From the NCBI GenBank assembly GCA_029747585.1, contig JAPEVF010000214.1:3749-67748 (forward strand): a DNA stretch of 64,000 bases, written 5' to 3'. This document shows positions 22,398 to 35,000 of the stretch, piece by piece (the stretch's first letter is position 1; each line of letters starts with the position of its first letter). The notes beneath the pieces were generated by a model. It worked only from the letters and a program-made list of their open reading frames with translations, had not been told where the DNA came from and did not search any database. The translations under genes were made by a program, and so were the position numbers. The stretch comes from Pleurotus djamor (taxonomy: Eukaryota; Basidiomycota; Agaricomycetes; Agaricales; Pleurotaceae).

Positions 22398-23465
22398 ATG
22401 CCCCCTTTCGCAGACGCATCGTCTTCTGTTCCCCCAGAAATATTAATCCCTATCTTTGAGGCAGCAATGGACTTGGACTCCTCCGCTGAAGCTATCTCCC
22501 AAGTCTGCTCTCGCTGGCGCGGTTTGGCGCTCCAGACCCCCCATTTGTGGACCCATATAAAGATTGCGTCGCATACGCATCCCAAGAGGGTGACCACGTA
22601 CCTCCATAGATCAAAGTCATGCCATTTCGACCTCTCGTTCGAAATCGCCCCTTGCTCACACAATGGCCACATTTGCCCTGTCACCGAGGGCATCATTGGC
22701 ATTCTCCTCTCGCATAGTTCACGATGGCGGATGTTGTCGCTCTCTGGAAAAAATGTGTTCTCCATACTCCCGCTAATAAGTCTTTCGGCGGCTCCACGCC
22801 TCGAAGAACTTTCACTTACCCTCGATAACACTTCGGGTGACCTGAGTCTCGAGCCTATGGTTTCGTGGCTATTTTACCAGGTTCCTGTTCCTCCCCCAAA
22901 TCACTTGAAGACGTTCAGTCTGGCTATCTTTGACGCTCACGAACGACACGCTGTTCCCTTCAGACACATCGACTCTCTACTACAAGTCTCGCCATGGTTG
23001 GAAAAAATCAGCCTTCATGGATGCTACATCGGTAGCCTGGAAGTGAATCGACCCTTACACGCCCCTTCGCTACGATCCTTTTCTTTGCATCATCATCACA
23101 AACCTCAGCCTCTCCGTTTTGAAACGCAGACATCTTGGTTACTTCGTCTCAACGCGCCGAACCTTCACTCCCTTGAACTGGGGGATATCCACCTTTCAGA
23201 TTGGCTGTTCGTTGGCGAGGCTATCGGAGCAATTCCCCAAACGTTTTCTGGGTTACGCAAGCTTCGGCTTCAAGTGGATGCGACGGTTGATGCTCTTGCG
23301 GTCGCCAAAGCTTTTCTTCCGAACCTAGAAGAATTCAAGGTCGTACCAACGATGCACGCCGTCATCTTCCCTGACGATTATATTTATAAGCTCATCAGGG
23401 ACTTTGTTGTCGCGCTCTTGATTACTACGGCCGCTGGCGTGGTCTTAGCTTTCCTGGACAAATAA
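22398..23465 (+). CDS. F-box/LRR-type protein
   Basis: A single coding exon of 355 aa starts at the ATG that directly follows a CTTCAG acceptor, so a 5'-UTR intron probably abuts the start, as in the related gene at 13229-14494. The F-box is clear: VPPEILIPIFEA, then ISQVCSRWRGLALQTPHLW. LRR-like segments follow (RLEELSLTLD, WLEKISLHGCYI, SLRSFSLHHHH, NLHSLELGDIHL, LRKLRLQVD, NLEEFKVVP). The final residues VVALLITTAAGVVLAFLDK are hydrophobic. The expected role is recruiting substrates to an SCF ubiquitin ligase; substrates unknown. No frame defects are seen. Confidence 0.85.
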   Translation: MPPFADASSSVPPEILIPIFEAAMDLDSSAEAISQVCSRWRGLALQTPHLWTHIKIASHTHPKRVTTYLHRSKSCHFDLSFEIAPCSHNGHICPVTEGIIGILLSHSSRWRMLSLSGKNVFSILPLISLSAAPRLEELSLTLDNTSGDLSLEPMVSWLFYQVPVPPPNHLKTFSLAIFDAHERHAVPFRHIDSLLQVSPWLEKISLHGCYIGSLEVNRPLHAPSLRSFSLHHHHKPQPLRFETQTSWLLRLNAPNLHSLELGDIHLSDWLFVGEAIGAIPQTFSGLRKLRLQVDATVDALAVAKAFLPNLEEFKVVPTMHAVIFPDDYIYKLIRDFVVALLITTAAGVVLAFLDK

Positions 23466-26400
23466 AAGTGGATGAGTCCGTCACAATCGACTCTCCCTGA
23501 ACAAGATATTGCTGGTTAGGCGAACCACTACTACTACTGGATGATGCACCCCCGCAAAAGAACTGTCCCTGTAACAACTCCTACCTGTACACACCCCACC
23601 ATTTCACGCAGTCCGTGACGCCACTGTGAGCCCACGTCTAAGGAAACAGGATACGAAAGAAGGCTCCGAGTCCTCCAGGAGACGTTTCGGTACGGCCACT
23701 AATGCAACGAGTATGATCAACTCACACGACATAATGACGAACAGTTGAATTCTATTCTTGGGATTGGCTCGCAAGAAATGAAGCTTCAAGTACAACGCAC
23801 ACTGTACATCAACCCACGCGCAACAAAATCAGATCATCATCAGAGTACTAGCAGAATTTTCCCTAAGGCTGTCCATACACGTTTCCTGACATCGTGTACT
23901 CGTAGTTCCCTTCGGACTTATGTAGAGAGCGAAAAACTTCCTGTTCTCGCAGGCTTCAATGCGAAACGCTAGCGCCGAGTCCAGCCTATAATTAACAAGA
24001 ATTTCCTCCGACCTGAGGACGACGAAACATGGGAATGAAACCCAGATAGCTTCACGGACATGGAGACGGAATCCTAGCTAGCCTGTTGATGATGGTGGAC
24101 GGCGGAATCCCAGCTATCCCAAAAAGTAATGACCGAGCAAAGAAAAATAGCACTGGCCGAGAAGAATTGGTTCCATACATCGGAGGTCCCTCTTTCTTCG
24201 GCATCGGGTTCCATTCATGGCTTGGAAGGAATAAGCTGCGAAGTTAGTTGGATTGGATGCAGCCAAGGGACGCAGAAGAACGACGACGGGCTGCTGGGGC
24301 CGAACGTCAGCCCACACAACGACCACGTCTGGAATCCCTGCAACATAGCGTGCACGGAGGTTGAAGTAGCTAGAGGCCGACGGCCTCTAATGTTCATTCG
24401 CGGGTAGACTGGTCTGATGGCATGAACACGGCCAACACCACAATAATGTATGTTCGCCAAAACTACTTTGTGGCACTGCTACGTGTCTGGAAGAGGAACT
24501 TAAGGTTATGAGACGATGAATGGAAGGGACTCCATTGAGTTTGGCAGTACCTGGAGTGCTGTCGTCGGTCCGTTAGCACCGAGGCCGAGGTTCATACAAC
24601 TTAGCGGCATCTTAGCCTTCTCTTATGAATGTTGAAGAAAATTTTGCTTGAAGAATCGCCAACTGCGGTAGAGGATGTCGATACGTTATACGCTACCGAG
24701 AGCTCCGTATGAGAATGCCTTGGGACAACATTGAAGCAAGGATGACGCACGGTATGACGGTCCACGGTCCGTAATGGGCAAGGACAGGACCTGTAAGGTT
24801 CAGAACTCACGAAATGATGACCTAGAGCCTCAATTCGGATGCACGACAAACTTCTCACTATCCATAGGGAAAAGCTCTCACCATCATAAGTACACGCAGA
24901 TGACGGACTAGAACAGGACCGATACTCACAGGAAAACTTCACGAGAGATTCCGCCCAAACGGGTCGCACGAAGCCTTCACTTGTGTAGCTATGCTTAGAC
25001 CTAGGCCCGATGACGACGGCGAGAACTGCCAGTGGGGCATCGTGCAGGAGGACGGATACAAGGTATGTGATCATCATTCACAGCAGAAGAAGGATGGTCA
25101 TGTCCGCGCCATTCCGTCCTTATTTCCATGGGTGCGAAGGAGACGAACTCGGACAAAAACTCGGGGTTGGGACACGCGCTCTCACCGTGTCAGAAGATGT
25201 GAATGATGATAGTAGCCTGGCCCCTTAAAATAGACATTGACGAGGAACCTCAGGAGGAGTTGAGCGCTGAGCGACACAAAGATGATCAGTGACCGCAGCC
25301 AAGTGGACGAGTGGGTAAAATATATCGATGATGGGTTGGATGAACAAAGTGGAGGAGAGCAACGATGAACAACGGCACTGGATGATCGGGACGATCATCC
25401 GGACTTTGATCAAGTCGCCGGAGGGTTAATTAGCCGGTTGCTCGATGTGAACAACCTTCCTAGTTGGGAGGGGCGTGGAGATTTGCTCGGCAATTCAAAC
25501 CCACGGCTTTCTCACCGCAACCCCATCCAGCCAATCGTCCAACACTCAGTCCTTGCGTAGAACTTCACAGAAACGAACAATCCTTGATGACCGTGCTACT
25601 ATTCAGCTGTTCTGCATGGAGATTTGTGGATCCAGCTCTGGACCAAGACAACAGCTTTCCACTTTCCCGGATAGCCTAGACACCGCTGCGTTCCACAACC
25701 GTGGCGTTGTTTTTCCCAGCTCACCACCACTCAGCGGTGGAAACCCAAATCAGTACATGTAACCGTCTCCTGCCGCGATAACGAAGGGAACTGGCGAAAG
25801 TCGCTAGATCCGCTACCGGACTCTGGGGAAGCTGGATACACCTCGCTTCCATGCAGTCTTCCTTCCATTTTGTTGGCGTTCACCACGACACATATGGACC
25901 ATGTCTTGGTTGGCTCGGCATTTTCTCACCAACGTACCTATGAACCCACTGGACTGGTCGGTTTCGCGTTTCCGTATGCAGGGCACGCCCGGTGTTGTAT
26001 GTCTTTCAATTCAAAGCGTTGACAGCCCGCTTGCCTCGGGACGTTACCTTGTATTGATATTCAATCAAATTCGACTCACGTGTCCCGATTTGCCTTGTTC
26101 AAACTCTTCCGAACCCACGACGGCATGGAATTCAAGGGGCTTCCGTTGACCTTGGGTCGTTGGCATCTAGTCCTCAAGGATCCATACGATTTGATGCCCT
26201 CGTTCTACTTCGCGGCTGAGGTGCAGGTTCCATTCAGTTCCCGTATTCGCTTACGGCGCAACACGCAGTTTGTGTGGCTCTAGTCTCAAGAATGTCTCCC
26301 ATGGCTCTCTTCTACTCCTCTTGCTTCTTTTTAACGCCGACTTCAAACCTTGCTGGTGGTGCGCAAAAGACTTCTTTTGTGCTCCTATCGTCACGACCCA

Positions 26401-29400
26401 TAGGGCTTGTGAGAACGCTCCGGCCACCTCCTTCATTTATTTCCATACCAAGTCAAAGATGGAAAGTACTCGTCACACTCGGACTTCGATTCAGACCGCG
26501 ATCACACCTATTTCAGTCATGCGAGGGGCCGTCAGGTTAGCCATGTCAGCCAAGCCATTCACAGTCGCCTAAGTGGTACTGCGCAGCAGGCGAGGTGAAT
26601 AAATCCGTTAATACTAGGTTGATGAAGCGACTGGCTGATCAAATCCATTTCAGGTGATCTCCCGTGTGGACAGGACTCTCAAGCATTGCCTCATGGCGAT
26701 AATCACCTCAATCTCCCATGCTATCTCAGGCGGTGCCTCAGCTGCGAAGGAGCGCCATTAATGGGCTTCTTACATATCCATTGACGGATGGTGGCACAAA
26801 CTCAGACTACGACCCCTCTTATCGACGCAATCATTTCAGCTTGTTGTGTCGACGCCCCCAGGCCCAGACAATACACCACAACCCCAGTAAGCATCATTCA
26901 TGTATCTTTTCCACACCGCTTCCACGCCATGCTGGCAAAGTTTCGTATTCATATCGCTTCATTATCGATAAACCATAATGATTTCGCTTTTTTACATGTA
27001 CATGTAGATGATCGTATCATCTTTACCGTCTGACTGGAATGACGAGTCAGTTGACACTACATGCGTTCTCCGAACTGTGCACAACGCCTGCTTGCCTCGA
27101 GGATCTACTTAATCGCCGATGCCAACTGCGGTACTCATCCGGGGTTTTATCCCACCTTCCAAACTCACATGCCCTTAATCCAATCCATCTATCCGACCAG
27201 TCGTGGAATCATGATCTCTATCGCAAACTTCGTTTGTGCGTGCCCTCCGGCCGGAGAATGGTAACGTCGCGAACAACGACAGATGCTACCATTTCACCCT
27301 CTCAACCTAAATATACCGTCTGTGGGACCAATCATCCCAATCGAAGTCTAGTGAGGTGGTTTCCTCTCGAAGTTCGCACAGATATTCCGAAAACTCGCCA
27401 CTAGAGGTCGCATCGATTTCATTTCATTATTTTTCTCTCAGCTGGTGCAGAAGGTTCCATGCTATAGACTTTCTGGGATTCTGGCAATCCTTCGCTCATT
27501 CATTACAGCTTTAGTCTCTTCGGGAGGGAGAAAAAGAACACCTAGGGCGCAGTGAGAACTTCGGAACAGCTTTCCATCACCCCCTCATACGCAAGGTCAC
27601 AATGTTCACATCGTTGTACCAACTTTTTTCTCATAATCTATCAGGAATGGAAACTTTGGGGCCACCGTAGATGGAGTGAACTTATTACTGGCTGTCCTTG
27701 AACCTCGTGGGTACTTCGCTGTTGTTGCGGAGGAATGAGGCCAGCGGTGTCTCGCAGACGCCCCAAGCGACTAGGGAAACTGGCTACGGAGTTCTCAAGC
27801 GTTCCCCTCCTCCTATCCCTCAGCCGCCTGCGACGCAGACAGCCAAGCTGCGGAAATGTGTGCACCCGCGGACAAGCGCACACCCACTGTGTGATGCGTG
27901 ATCCTTGGGAGTACTTACTCATTCACAAGGGTTACAAGGTTTTAATTTAGTATATTTTCAACCCATAGTTTATTGTTATCGATTCCATGGTGCTTATGTG
28001 GGCCCTCGGTAGGCGGTACGAGTGTTGGTGGTTGAAATGAGTGGTGGGATCATTCATCCACAAGCCGCCAGGCCAAGGTACACAAGGCTGTTGAAGAACT
28101 ATTGATTTGAAACGACGGCGAACATCACGATAATTTTTTTGCTCGAAAAGAACGTGAGGCAAGCGAACCTGCAAACAGTGCTTCCCGGAGGACAGGGCCT
28201 TCGATTCCGTCTAATCGATCATGATCAAACATACCAACTCTGGAGAAACTACGTAAACGCTGACCTACATTGACGTGCCCTTTGCCTGGGCCTCGTTCAT
28301 TGAGCCCCTTCCCCAGCCAGGTCATCTTACTTACGATGATGTGGGCAGCTTTACGTTACGGGGTAACTGCGGAGGAACATCGCAAGGAGGCTCTTTGTGG
28401 AAATTGCATTTTGTTTGCTTCACGGCTAGACTAGGTATAGGTGGGAGAGCAACGTTTGCCGTTCGGAAAGACGTGGTCATGGTGAGGGCGTGGACAACCC
28501 ACTGAGTCCGAGCTTGCCATAAACGTGTGAGTCGGACCCGCCCCTCCGGTCAGGACCAGTGTATCAGCATAAGCGGACTGTCAAAACAGTCACCACGTAC
28601 CAACTGGTGGAACGTCCCCTGGAAAAACATAATAGACCACGAACCCCAGGGGAAAGACTTCCGGGACAAGCGTTACCGATGAGGATAGATAGAAAGAAAA
28701 TAAAGAATTCCCAAATTCAATGCAAAAAACCTAAGGGTGAGATGATCATGAGCTAGCGAAAGGGGGGGAAAGAACAAGGAGCGGAGGAGGACACACAGTC
28801 GGATACACACAAGCCGCGTATCCGCGAAACGGAATATGAGCAGAACATCATTGTTTAGACATCTGTCCAACCTGCCAGGATATCCCGAGACTTGCCATCT
28901 TCTCCTCCCCTTGCGGCACTGCTGCTGGAGGACAGCGCTAAAGGAGAATGTTTTTTCTGTCTGTATGAGCCGTTCCGTTGGGCGAATGATCATGGAAATT
29001 GGAGATGCTGAACGTATTTCCTCATTTTCCGTGCCAAACGTGGGATTCGTGGGTAATGGGTGGTGTCCAGAGCCGTCTGAAACGTTCCGTGAAGGAGAGA
29101 GAGGCGCTCTGGAGCTTGTCTTGATCCACCACCAAGCTCAGAGCTGTCGGTTTCACAGGGTGTCATTCCACAACAATTCCCAAGAAACAGCCTGGCCTGT
29201 GCCATCGTCGCCTTCGGATTGACGTCCAGTTTCGCCTGATTGCGTTCAAAGCTTCAGGCCTAGAACGTATCGTCTTTGAACTCAGTCGTAGCCTGAGCTA
29301 ACCAGTCCAAGTACCCCCGCGAGTGTTGTGTGCGGACGCTTTAGATGGTCTTTGAAATTTAGATTCCCCCAATCGCGCACCACGCCATCAAAACACCTAA

Positions 29401-30973
29401 GAAAATTCAAGTCATCAGTCAACAGCCCCGTAATCCACGAGACCAGCGGAATTGGAGGGAAAACAAAGGAAAAAAAGGCGGCTATACGGGGTATCAGGCC
29501 AAGGTGGGCACATATGCGGACTCGGAAGGCAAACAAGAGGGAGCCCACGCACCACACCATGATACACGACTTGCAAATGCGATACCACGCCCTGATGCAT
29601 GATGGGCTAGATGTATAATACAATATCCCAAGCTCAAGTCTTGGACGGCGCGGAGTCGGTGGGAACTGAAGTGTTCTCACATATAGTACCCACTTACGAT
29701 CCTTGGCGACCTCGAGCGGTGCTGTGGCTTGATGCAACCACCAAAAGGCCATGATGCAAGCGAAAACCCAGGAGTGCCTTCACACGATAGCCTAGGATGG
29801 AAGAGCTTCCGCTCCTTAGTACTGGAACCTTCGTGTGGTGGTAACCTGAGCACCTAGTCTTCTTTTCATATGCCATGCAAGAGTCCAAGTAAGTAAGCGC
29901 AATATGAACACATGAAAGCATGAGTGACCAGGATACTATGAGAAAATCGGTCAAAAATCAAGCTTCATATGGTCGATGAAAGCCTTACCTTGTCCACGAC
30001 GGCTGCTTGGTGATACGCAAGAAGCTTAAGGACCATTCGAGCCCACACAATGAGTTCCCTTCGAGCAAAGGCGGTTCGCATTCCCATGGTTGCGTTTCTC
30101 GTCCGCTAGACCTGCCATCCACGGGGCTTGGTGCTTGCCGTGATAGGAAATCAACATTCTCCACGCGTCGCCAGCCAGCCCATCCCTTCATCCTCGCTTC
30201 AGCGGAGGGGACGTACACGCTTGCCACATAAGAGCGGCGTCTTGGGAGTTAACCTGCATTCTTTTCTTCGGAGGTAAAAAAGTGCGGCGAGAGAAACCTA
30301 ATTTCGTCACCGTCCTCTCGCGAAGCTGGCAGCCCCGACTCGTGTCACTCTTCCGTACCCATGACCGCTTGGGCCATGGGTACACATGTAAAGTGTAACT
30401 CAGGGAAGCGAATAGATTCAAGAATAATGATAATTGGGTGTGAATAGTACAGGGAATTAATGGCGTACCGGGGACAACAATATTTTAAGCGGTGAGCTCG
30501 GATTAGCTATGTACAAGTGTGTTATAACGTAGAGACTAGTGCGAAGCTATGGTTGCATCAAGTGTGAAATGCGAAGGGAGAAAGGGATATTAATGGTGTG
30601 GCTAAGGTGGAGGGTGGTGTGCGTGTGAGTGTGAGTGCAAAAATGTATGTGAGGGTGGTAGGTACAAATGCAAAAAGGCGTGAGTGGTTTGCTCCAACGA
30701 ATACAAGGGACGAAGTGTTGCATGGCAAGAAATGGACGAAAACGTTGATGATGGTTGAGAGAAACAATAAATGCGTTAATAATGATGTACCACCTCTCGT
30801 CATATCGTCGAAACGATAGCTCGTAGGTGGCGTTAGAAGAACGCGGCATTATGCCAGCCCACTCGCGTAACCCAGTACGCGCGCGGGATACATAGAGCAA
30901 AGATGGGGGCGGGTGCAGTGTGAGAGATGCCGAGGTTTTGGATGGGGGTGGGGGAGGTGGGAAACCAGAGGCA
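23466..30973. other. Gene-poor region, no supportable gene over 7.5 kb
   Basis: All frames are short and fragmented. A few minus-strand stretches (24601-25077, 29282-29954) and plus-strand stretches (25900-26280, 27060-27260) are hydrophobic enough to hint at old membrane-protein exons, but no frame could be joined by splice sites and none matches a family I know. A short direct duplicate tatggtggg-type signal or transposon ends were not found. It is best read as intergenic DNA with decayed coding or transposon remnants. Confidence 0.45.
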
Positions 30974-31737
30974 TCACTCAAAGGCGTAATCAACTGCTAC
31001 ACAGCAAGCCTCGTTGGCTTGAGCGTCTCGCCCATGCTGACGTAGACTCTGCTTTGTCTCGAAGCTTGCATCGCATGCTGGACACGAGTGCTCGCCCAGT
31101 GAACCTGAGGAGGCGTCACTGTGAGACCGGCGTGAGCGTTTGGAGGATTGTGATGCCTGACATATCGGATGTTAGCAATTAACAATCGATGAAAGGGGGC
31201 AACAAAAGGAGTACTCACGAGTTCGTCGCAGTCGTCGCTATCGATTTTGCGTTTCAGAGGTGATGAGAGAGAGGGGTCTAGGGAAAAAAGCACGTTAGTA
31301 CGTTATTGTTCGTTGTTCAAAAAGCGGGCAATTCACATACCACAGAGGGTCGAGCTCATATGAGAATTAAAGTCCTCTCTCCATGCGAAAATCCGCTTCA
31401 TGCGCAAGGCATACGTATCCGGTGATACGTCTGAGTAGTATGAGCCCGCAGAGGACTCTTGCTGTTCTTCCGATGGCGGGGCGGAGGAGCAGTATGATTC
31501 ACAGTCCGAGTCGTCGTCGAGTGAAGATGACGAGGATGAGGATGAGTAGTATTCGGAAGACTCTGGGTATGATGAGACTTCGGTACGAGGGGGAGGCTGG
31601 GCCTCAACGAGCTGTATGATCTGGACTGCGTATGGTTTGTGGTCTGCGACGTAGACGTGGTGGGGGGCGTCGTGGACAGCAGCTTTGGGGTCGTCGAGGA
31701 CGACGAGCTCGGGTGTTCTGCGACCGTAGTCGAACAT
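30974..31737 (-). CDS. Small protein with serine/acidic linker and C-terminal C2HC finger
   Basis: Exons (minus) 31341-31737, 31219-31277 and 30974-31156 give 212 aa; junctions GTATGT...CCTAG and GTGAGT...GTCAG keep frame. The N-terminus (MFDYGRRTPELVVLDDP, HHVYVADHKPYAVQ) looks folded, then comes a serine and acidic tract (residues about 60-95), then YALRMKRIFAWREDFNSHM, then a basic KRK/SKRSRR region. The last exon ends with a zinc-finger-like motif: C177-x2-C180-x12-H193-x9-C203 (HSCPACDASFETKQSLRQH). The spacing to the last ligand is longer than in a classical C2H2 finger. The composition suggests a nuclear, possibly nucleic-acid-binding protein; I do not know its function. Confidence 0.75.
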
Positions 31738-32283
31738 GGTGGGGAGATGATGGTGGATTGGGTTGAAGGAGGGGGGAGGGCTTTATTAGGGTGAGATGGT
31801 AAATTAAGGGAAGGAGGCTGAGGGATTGGTTTTAAGGAAACGGAGTTGTCTGAGAGAGTGGCAAAAGGGATGCGCTTCCAAATCAGGCAGCTGCAATCTC
31901 ACAACACTCGATCTCATCGCGAGATCTCAGTTCCCACACTCTTTCAAAACACGTGAACCCGGGATCCGCAAATTGCCCGATTATCGCAGACCTCGCTCCG
32001 TACGGTCTCTCTCACCCAATTTTTTTTCGACCCAATTGTCCCAGGCTTAGTGCCATTCTCCCAGCCAAAAATAAGAACAAATGCAGTTGGACAGCTAAAG
32101 CAACATACAATCCAGTGTTACCGCCCACCGCGTCTCCGTGAACATCATGTCAAGGGGTGACATCAAAACATTCCCCCAGTCGCTCATTTGCCCCATTCCA
32201 ACCAACACCCAACACATCAACTTCGTTTCCTAGCATCCTGTTGACATCCATCTCACTACCGCGTGAATTCATAGCGAGTCGCC
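31738..32283. other. Intergenic between two minus-strand genes
   Basis: Promoter and leader of the C2HC-finger gene and 3' flank of MKT1. No gene supported. Confidence 0.5.
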
Positions 32284-35000
32284 TCAAGGTCGCATAGGCC
32301 TGAGCCAGGCTTCCGCCGCTTCGAATTGGTCAATCAGTTCAGGCAAAACAGCACCCTCTGAGTGGAGATGGCGCATTGCGGTGAGCGCCTGCAAATGAAA
32401 TGGGGAGGGAAAATCAGCATCATGTCCCCCAAATCAACTCAGAGAGGGAATCCAACTCACGACGTCCCAGAAGCGGAAGCCCCGTTCAACCTCAGCCTTG
32501 GGATACTTGACGCCAGAGAACGTCTCTTCGCAGATCTCCAACGCCATAGCCTTGGCTTCTTTGACACCCTCCGCATTCGCATCGCGCACCCGCGTTCGGT
32601 TGTTGATATGCGTCAAAGCATCAAGATACACTTTGGCGAGCACCCCAAACCCGGTGTTCACCTCGGATTGGAAAGGCAGGGACAAAGCAACGTCCAAATA
32701 ATCATCCCGTCCACGACGGGCGTCATTTCGGAGTAACATGTTCAACGACGTCACCTCCAATAGAGTGCGAAGTGCACGAGTGAGGGAACGGACAAACGAA
32801 TTGAAAACCAGCAATTCTCGTGATAGGGGCGCTGACCATGGCTGCGACTGTTATGGGGCGAAGCATGTTTAAAAAGCATTGTCAAGGCTAGAGCTGGCAA
32901 GGGAGTTTTTATGGAGTAAGGGTTTACGCACTTTGAAGTTAAGCGGGACGATGCTCAATACGCGCATCACAAGGAGCATGCACGACTTTTCCTCATCTAG
33001 TGGCGCAGAGCAGGGTTAGCAATCAGGTAGACCGGACTAGCGTGAGAAGGGAGTCTTTCTCCTCTCATACCTGTTCCAAAACTGGGCCCGCCACTAAACG
33101 CTCGGCCAGACCACAGGTGACCATGCATAACCCCCGCCCTGACGAGCTCCAGGAACAAGTACAATGGGTCTTGAAACTTATCGTTGACACGAACAGGTTT
33201 GAGCGCTGTGTGCATGGCTCGAGCCAATGGGGAGTGCGTATGTTGATTGAGCAAGAACCTGGGGTATCAATAAGGAAGAAAACGGTTCCGCAATCAATGT
33301 CAAAAATCACGGATGATAGGCCCAATGAATTTACCCTCGCAGTTCCAAAAACCTCCATATCACGTTTGCGACTATTTCGTCCTTTTTGTCCAGGATGGGG
33401 CCCTGGCCTCGCTCCATTGGTTTAGACCGGGTGCGCTGAGCATACTTATCCGTCGATGTGGCTCCCAAACACAGCGAGAAATCGATAGTTGATGACTGCG
33501 ATCAATTGCTGACTTAGCCATCTATAGACGATCCATCTCACGCATGGCAGACTCACATTTTGTCGTCGAAGTTCTTCTTCAACAATCGAGTACGGAACGT
33601 GCCATCCGGATACTCTCTCAGCCAGCTGCACAGTTTGCGGAGAATTATGCTGCACGGTCTTCTGATGCTGTGGCGATGGTTGGTCGAACCAGAAGAAGCC
33701 GGTCACCATCCGTTTCGACCAAAAGTTGTGTGTGACGCTGCTAATCAAAGCAAGGGCTGTGGCCCGAGGTCCCGTTTGTCCATCTGTGATGACTTCCTTC
33801 ACGAAGCGCTTATACTCGGTAGTTTCTCCGTTATCCAATGGCGGCGCTTCTACGATTTGACCAGTTGTGAGCCAAACGAGAGCCTGGGGCCCCAGAAGGC
33901 CTCGGGATAGGTAGAAATAGATTTCGTCGGGAAGTCGGTGGGTGAAAATTTCGTGGAGATCCTGGGGAATATCTGCAGCGGTTGGATGGTGATGGCTGGA
34001 ATGGCCTTGATTGGGCGTAGTAATGGCTAGGGGAAGGGGCTGTACGGTTCCCTCTGATGAGAGAATCAATGAATATTTGATCATGGAACGGGTTCGAGCG
34101 TAATGATCGGTATATTGTATGGTTTTCACAGCGGGATGGTCGGCAAAGGCGGTAACGGCGGCGTGCCCGGACTTGTAGTATTTAACCATGTCCACGGTAG
34201 CCTTCAAGGCTTGGTCGTGCGTGGTCGGTGGGAATGGCGGAGAATGTTCGAATCCAACGAGGATGCCGACATCGAGGAATTGGTCTTCTGATAGACCAAG
34301 GTCTGAGAGGATGCTACGCTTAGCGGTAAAAGTGAAAGTCGGGTTGGCCAGGGTAAGATCAATGGAGGTGATGAGTTTGTCAAGCCCGGGATACAACAGA
34401 GCGTCGGTTGGGCCGTAAATAGCATGGATGTACGACTTTGGGTGACGTTGGAGGTAGATCAACTAGAGCAAAAACGCGTGATCTTGGTTGACCGTCTTGG
34501 AAAAAATGCACATGACATACCTGAGCCCATGCGATGTACGGTGCGACTATGAATTCGACATTCCGATGCCTGAATATACGTAGCACCATCCTCCATACGT
34601 CCCATTGGGATAGGCCGTTTCTGTTCTCAAACAATTTCGCCGCTGCTTCTTCTTGCCCGTTCTCATACTTGGCCCAAGCTTCTCGCCTATCTCTGCATGC
34701 GTCGTTGTATTCAATCTGATTGTGCGGCTTCCATCTTTTATTCGGGGAAAGTCCTGGAAAGACGAAGACAGGCTTGATTCGTAGTTTTTCCAACGCGCGC
34801 AAGTCAGACTCGATTCGTTGCGTCAAGGCTAGCGGTAGGCCACCAGTGGCAGCCAGAAGAGGTTCTTTTGAGGGAGCATTGTCCATAAGGTTCTGGAGGT
34901 AGTGCGAAGCATCGATTCCTAGACGTGAATCGGAAAGAGTCGACAAGGGCAGAGTCGACAAATGTTTCCGTTCAGTCAAATAGTCTAGATATCGAGCCAT
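32284..35000 (-). CDS. MKT1: MKT1-type post-transcriptional regulator (XPG-like)
   Basis: Seven exons (minus): 34521-35000, 33557-34462, 33336 or 33335-33495, 33071-33258, 32932-32996, 32461-32841 and 32284-32388. With exon 3 at 33335-33495 the coding length is 2286 bases, 761 aa, close to yeast Mkt1 (830 aa). The first 160 residues form an XPG N-like domain (LGIDASHYLQNL, LRIKPVFVFPGL, WDVWRMVLRIFRHRNVEFIV). The typical Mkt1 C-terminal region follows: NKDEVIANVIWRFLELRG-like KKDEIVANVIWRFLELRG, FLLNQHTHSPLARAM, PWSAPLSRELLVFNSFVRSL and the terminal ALTAMRHLHSEG. In yeast Mkt1 works with Pbp1 on mRNA-bound complexes, promoting translation of particular mRNAs such as HO and mitochondrial-protein messages; the nuclease active site is not thought to be functional. 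All introns are GT-AG with kept frame. The gene appears intact. Confidence 0.93.
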
